NCBI GenBank assembly: GCA_020430865.1
Contig: JAGQIY010000762.1
Span: 1 to 5,957 of the forward strand
DNA length: 5,957 bases
Source of the DNA: Myxococcales bacterium
Lineage (GTDB): Bacteria; Myxococcota; Polyangia; Polyangiales; Polyangiaceae
Reading direction: 5' to 3'
Under the pieces are notes generated by a model. That model made no database searches. It saw only the letters and a list, made by a program, of their open reading frames with translations, and had not been told where the DNA came from. This document shows positions 5,885-5,957 of the stretch, piece by piece. Positions within the stretch are counted from its first letter, which is position 1, and every line of letters starts with the position of its first letter. The translations under genes were made by a program, and so were the position numbers.

Positions 5885-5957
5885 CCGTGGACTGTACGGG
5901 GCGCTTCCGTCTTTGTTTCACGATCAAGGCGCTGGCCGCGCCGATGGCGGCCAAGAA
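5833..5957 (+). pseudogene. Out-of-frame continuation of the exported protein, running off the window
   Basis: From about 5833 the frame starting at position 5833 reads PASTAAAPSEPWSTDWVTVDC, then TGRFRLCFTIKALAAPMAAK to the window edge without a stop. Unlike the tail of the upstream frame it has balanced composition, beta-strand-like alternation and two cysteines six residues apart, as in a secreted folded domain. Restoring one missing base in the short C-run at 5832-5834 would join GNDA to PAST and make one continuous protein. Either the gene is broken or the sequence has a single-base error. The domain family is not recognised. Confidence 0.55.

Noticed and set aside
5742..5954. 70-residue minus-strand open frame opposite the exported protein
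   Set aside because: Arg-rich composition and no ribosome-binding site that can be judged at the window edge; the plus strand has a clear signal peptide.

Overview
The window is GC-rich bacterial DNA. Long spurious open frames on the opposite strand, strongly G/C third codon positions, GTG and TTG starts, and a secreted protein with a Gly/Ser-rich linker point to a myxobacterium or close relative (Myxococcota). This is inferred from style only, because no rRNA or marker phylogeny is available. No tRNA, rRNA, CRISPR array, insertion sequence or phage gene was found.

Layout, left to right. (1) Bases 1-444 (+) are the 3' part of a gene whose C-terminus looks like a degenerate response-regulator receiver. 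(2) Four bases after its stop, convergent, lies a 299-residue protein (1348-449, -) that combines a pseudo-receiver with a pseudo-GGDEF domain lacking the diguanylate cyclase signature. (3) A 182-bp divergent intergenic region holds two strong stem-loops and a 13-bp palindrome. (4) A MaoC/NodN-type (R)-enoyl-CoA hydratase follows (1531-1995, +), very like mycobacterial HtdZ (Rv0130). (5) Next comes uppS, undecaprenyl diphosphate synthase (2936-2145, -), with a good Shine-Dalgarno and followed by a clear intrinsic terminator. (6) After 316 bp without a convincing gene comes a two-component operon on the minus strand: a CreB/PhoB-like response regulator (5384-4707) and a membrane histidine kinase (4710-3253). 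The stop of the first and the TTG start of the second share bases. (7) A 287-bp divergent region with a perfect 8-bp dyad leads to a secreted or lipoprotein gene (5672 onward, +). It appears broken by a one-base frameshift near 5831-5835 and runs off the window.

How the genes may work together. The response regulator and kinase form a conventional envelope-signalling pair. The kinase carries an extracytoplasmic sensor domain, and the divergently transcribed exported protein is a plausible target or accessory. UppS makes the lipid carrier for peptidoglycan and O-antigen and lies downstream of the kinase, but its own ribosome-binding site and a 316-bp gap suggest separate expression. The hydratase appears metabolically unconnected. 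The two genes at the left end look like signalling proteins that have lost their catalytic or phosphoacceptor residues and may act as protein-binding modules.

No clearly new biological system is visible. The most unusual items are the convergent pair of degenerate signalling proteins, the structured leader of one of them, and the frameshifted exported protein.
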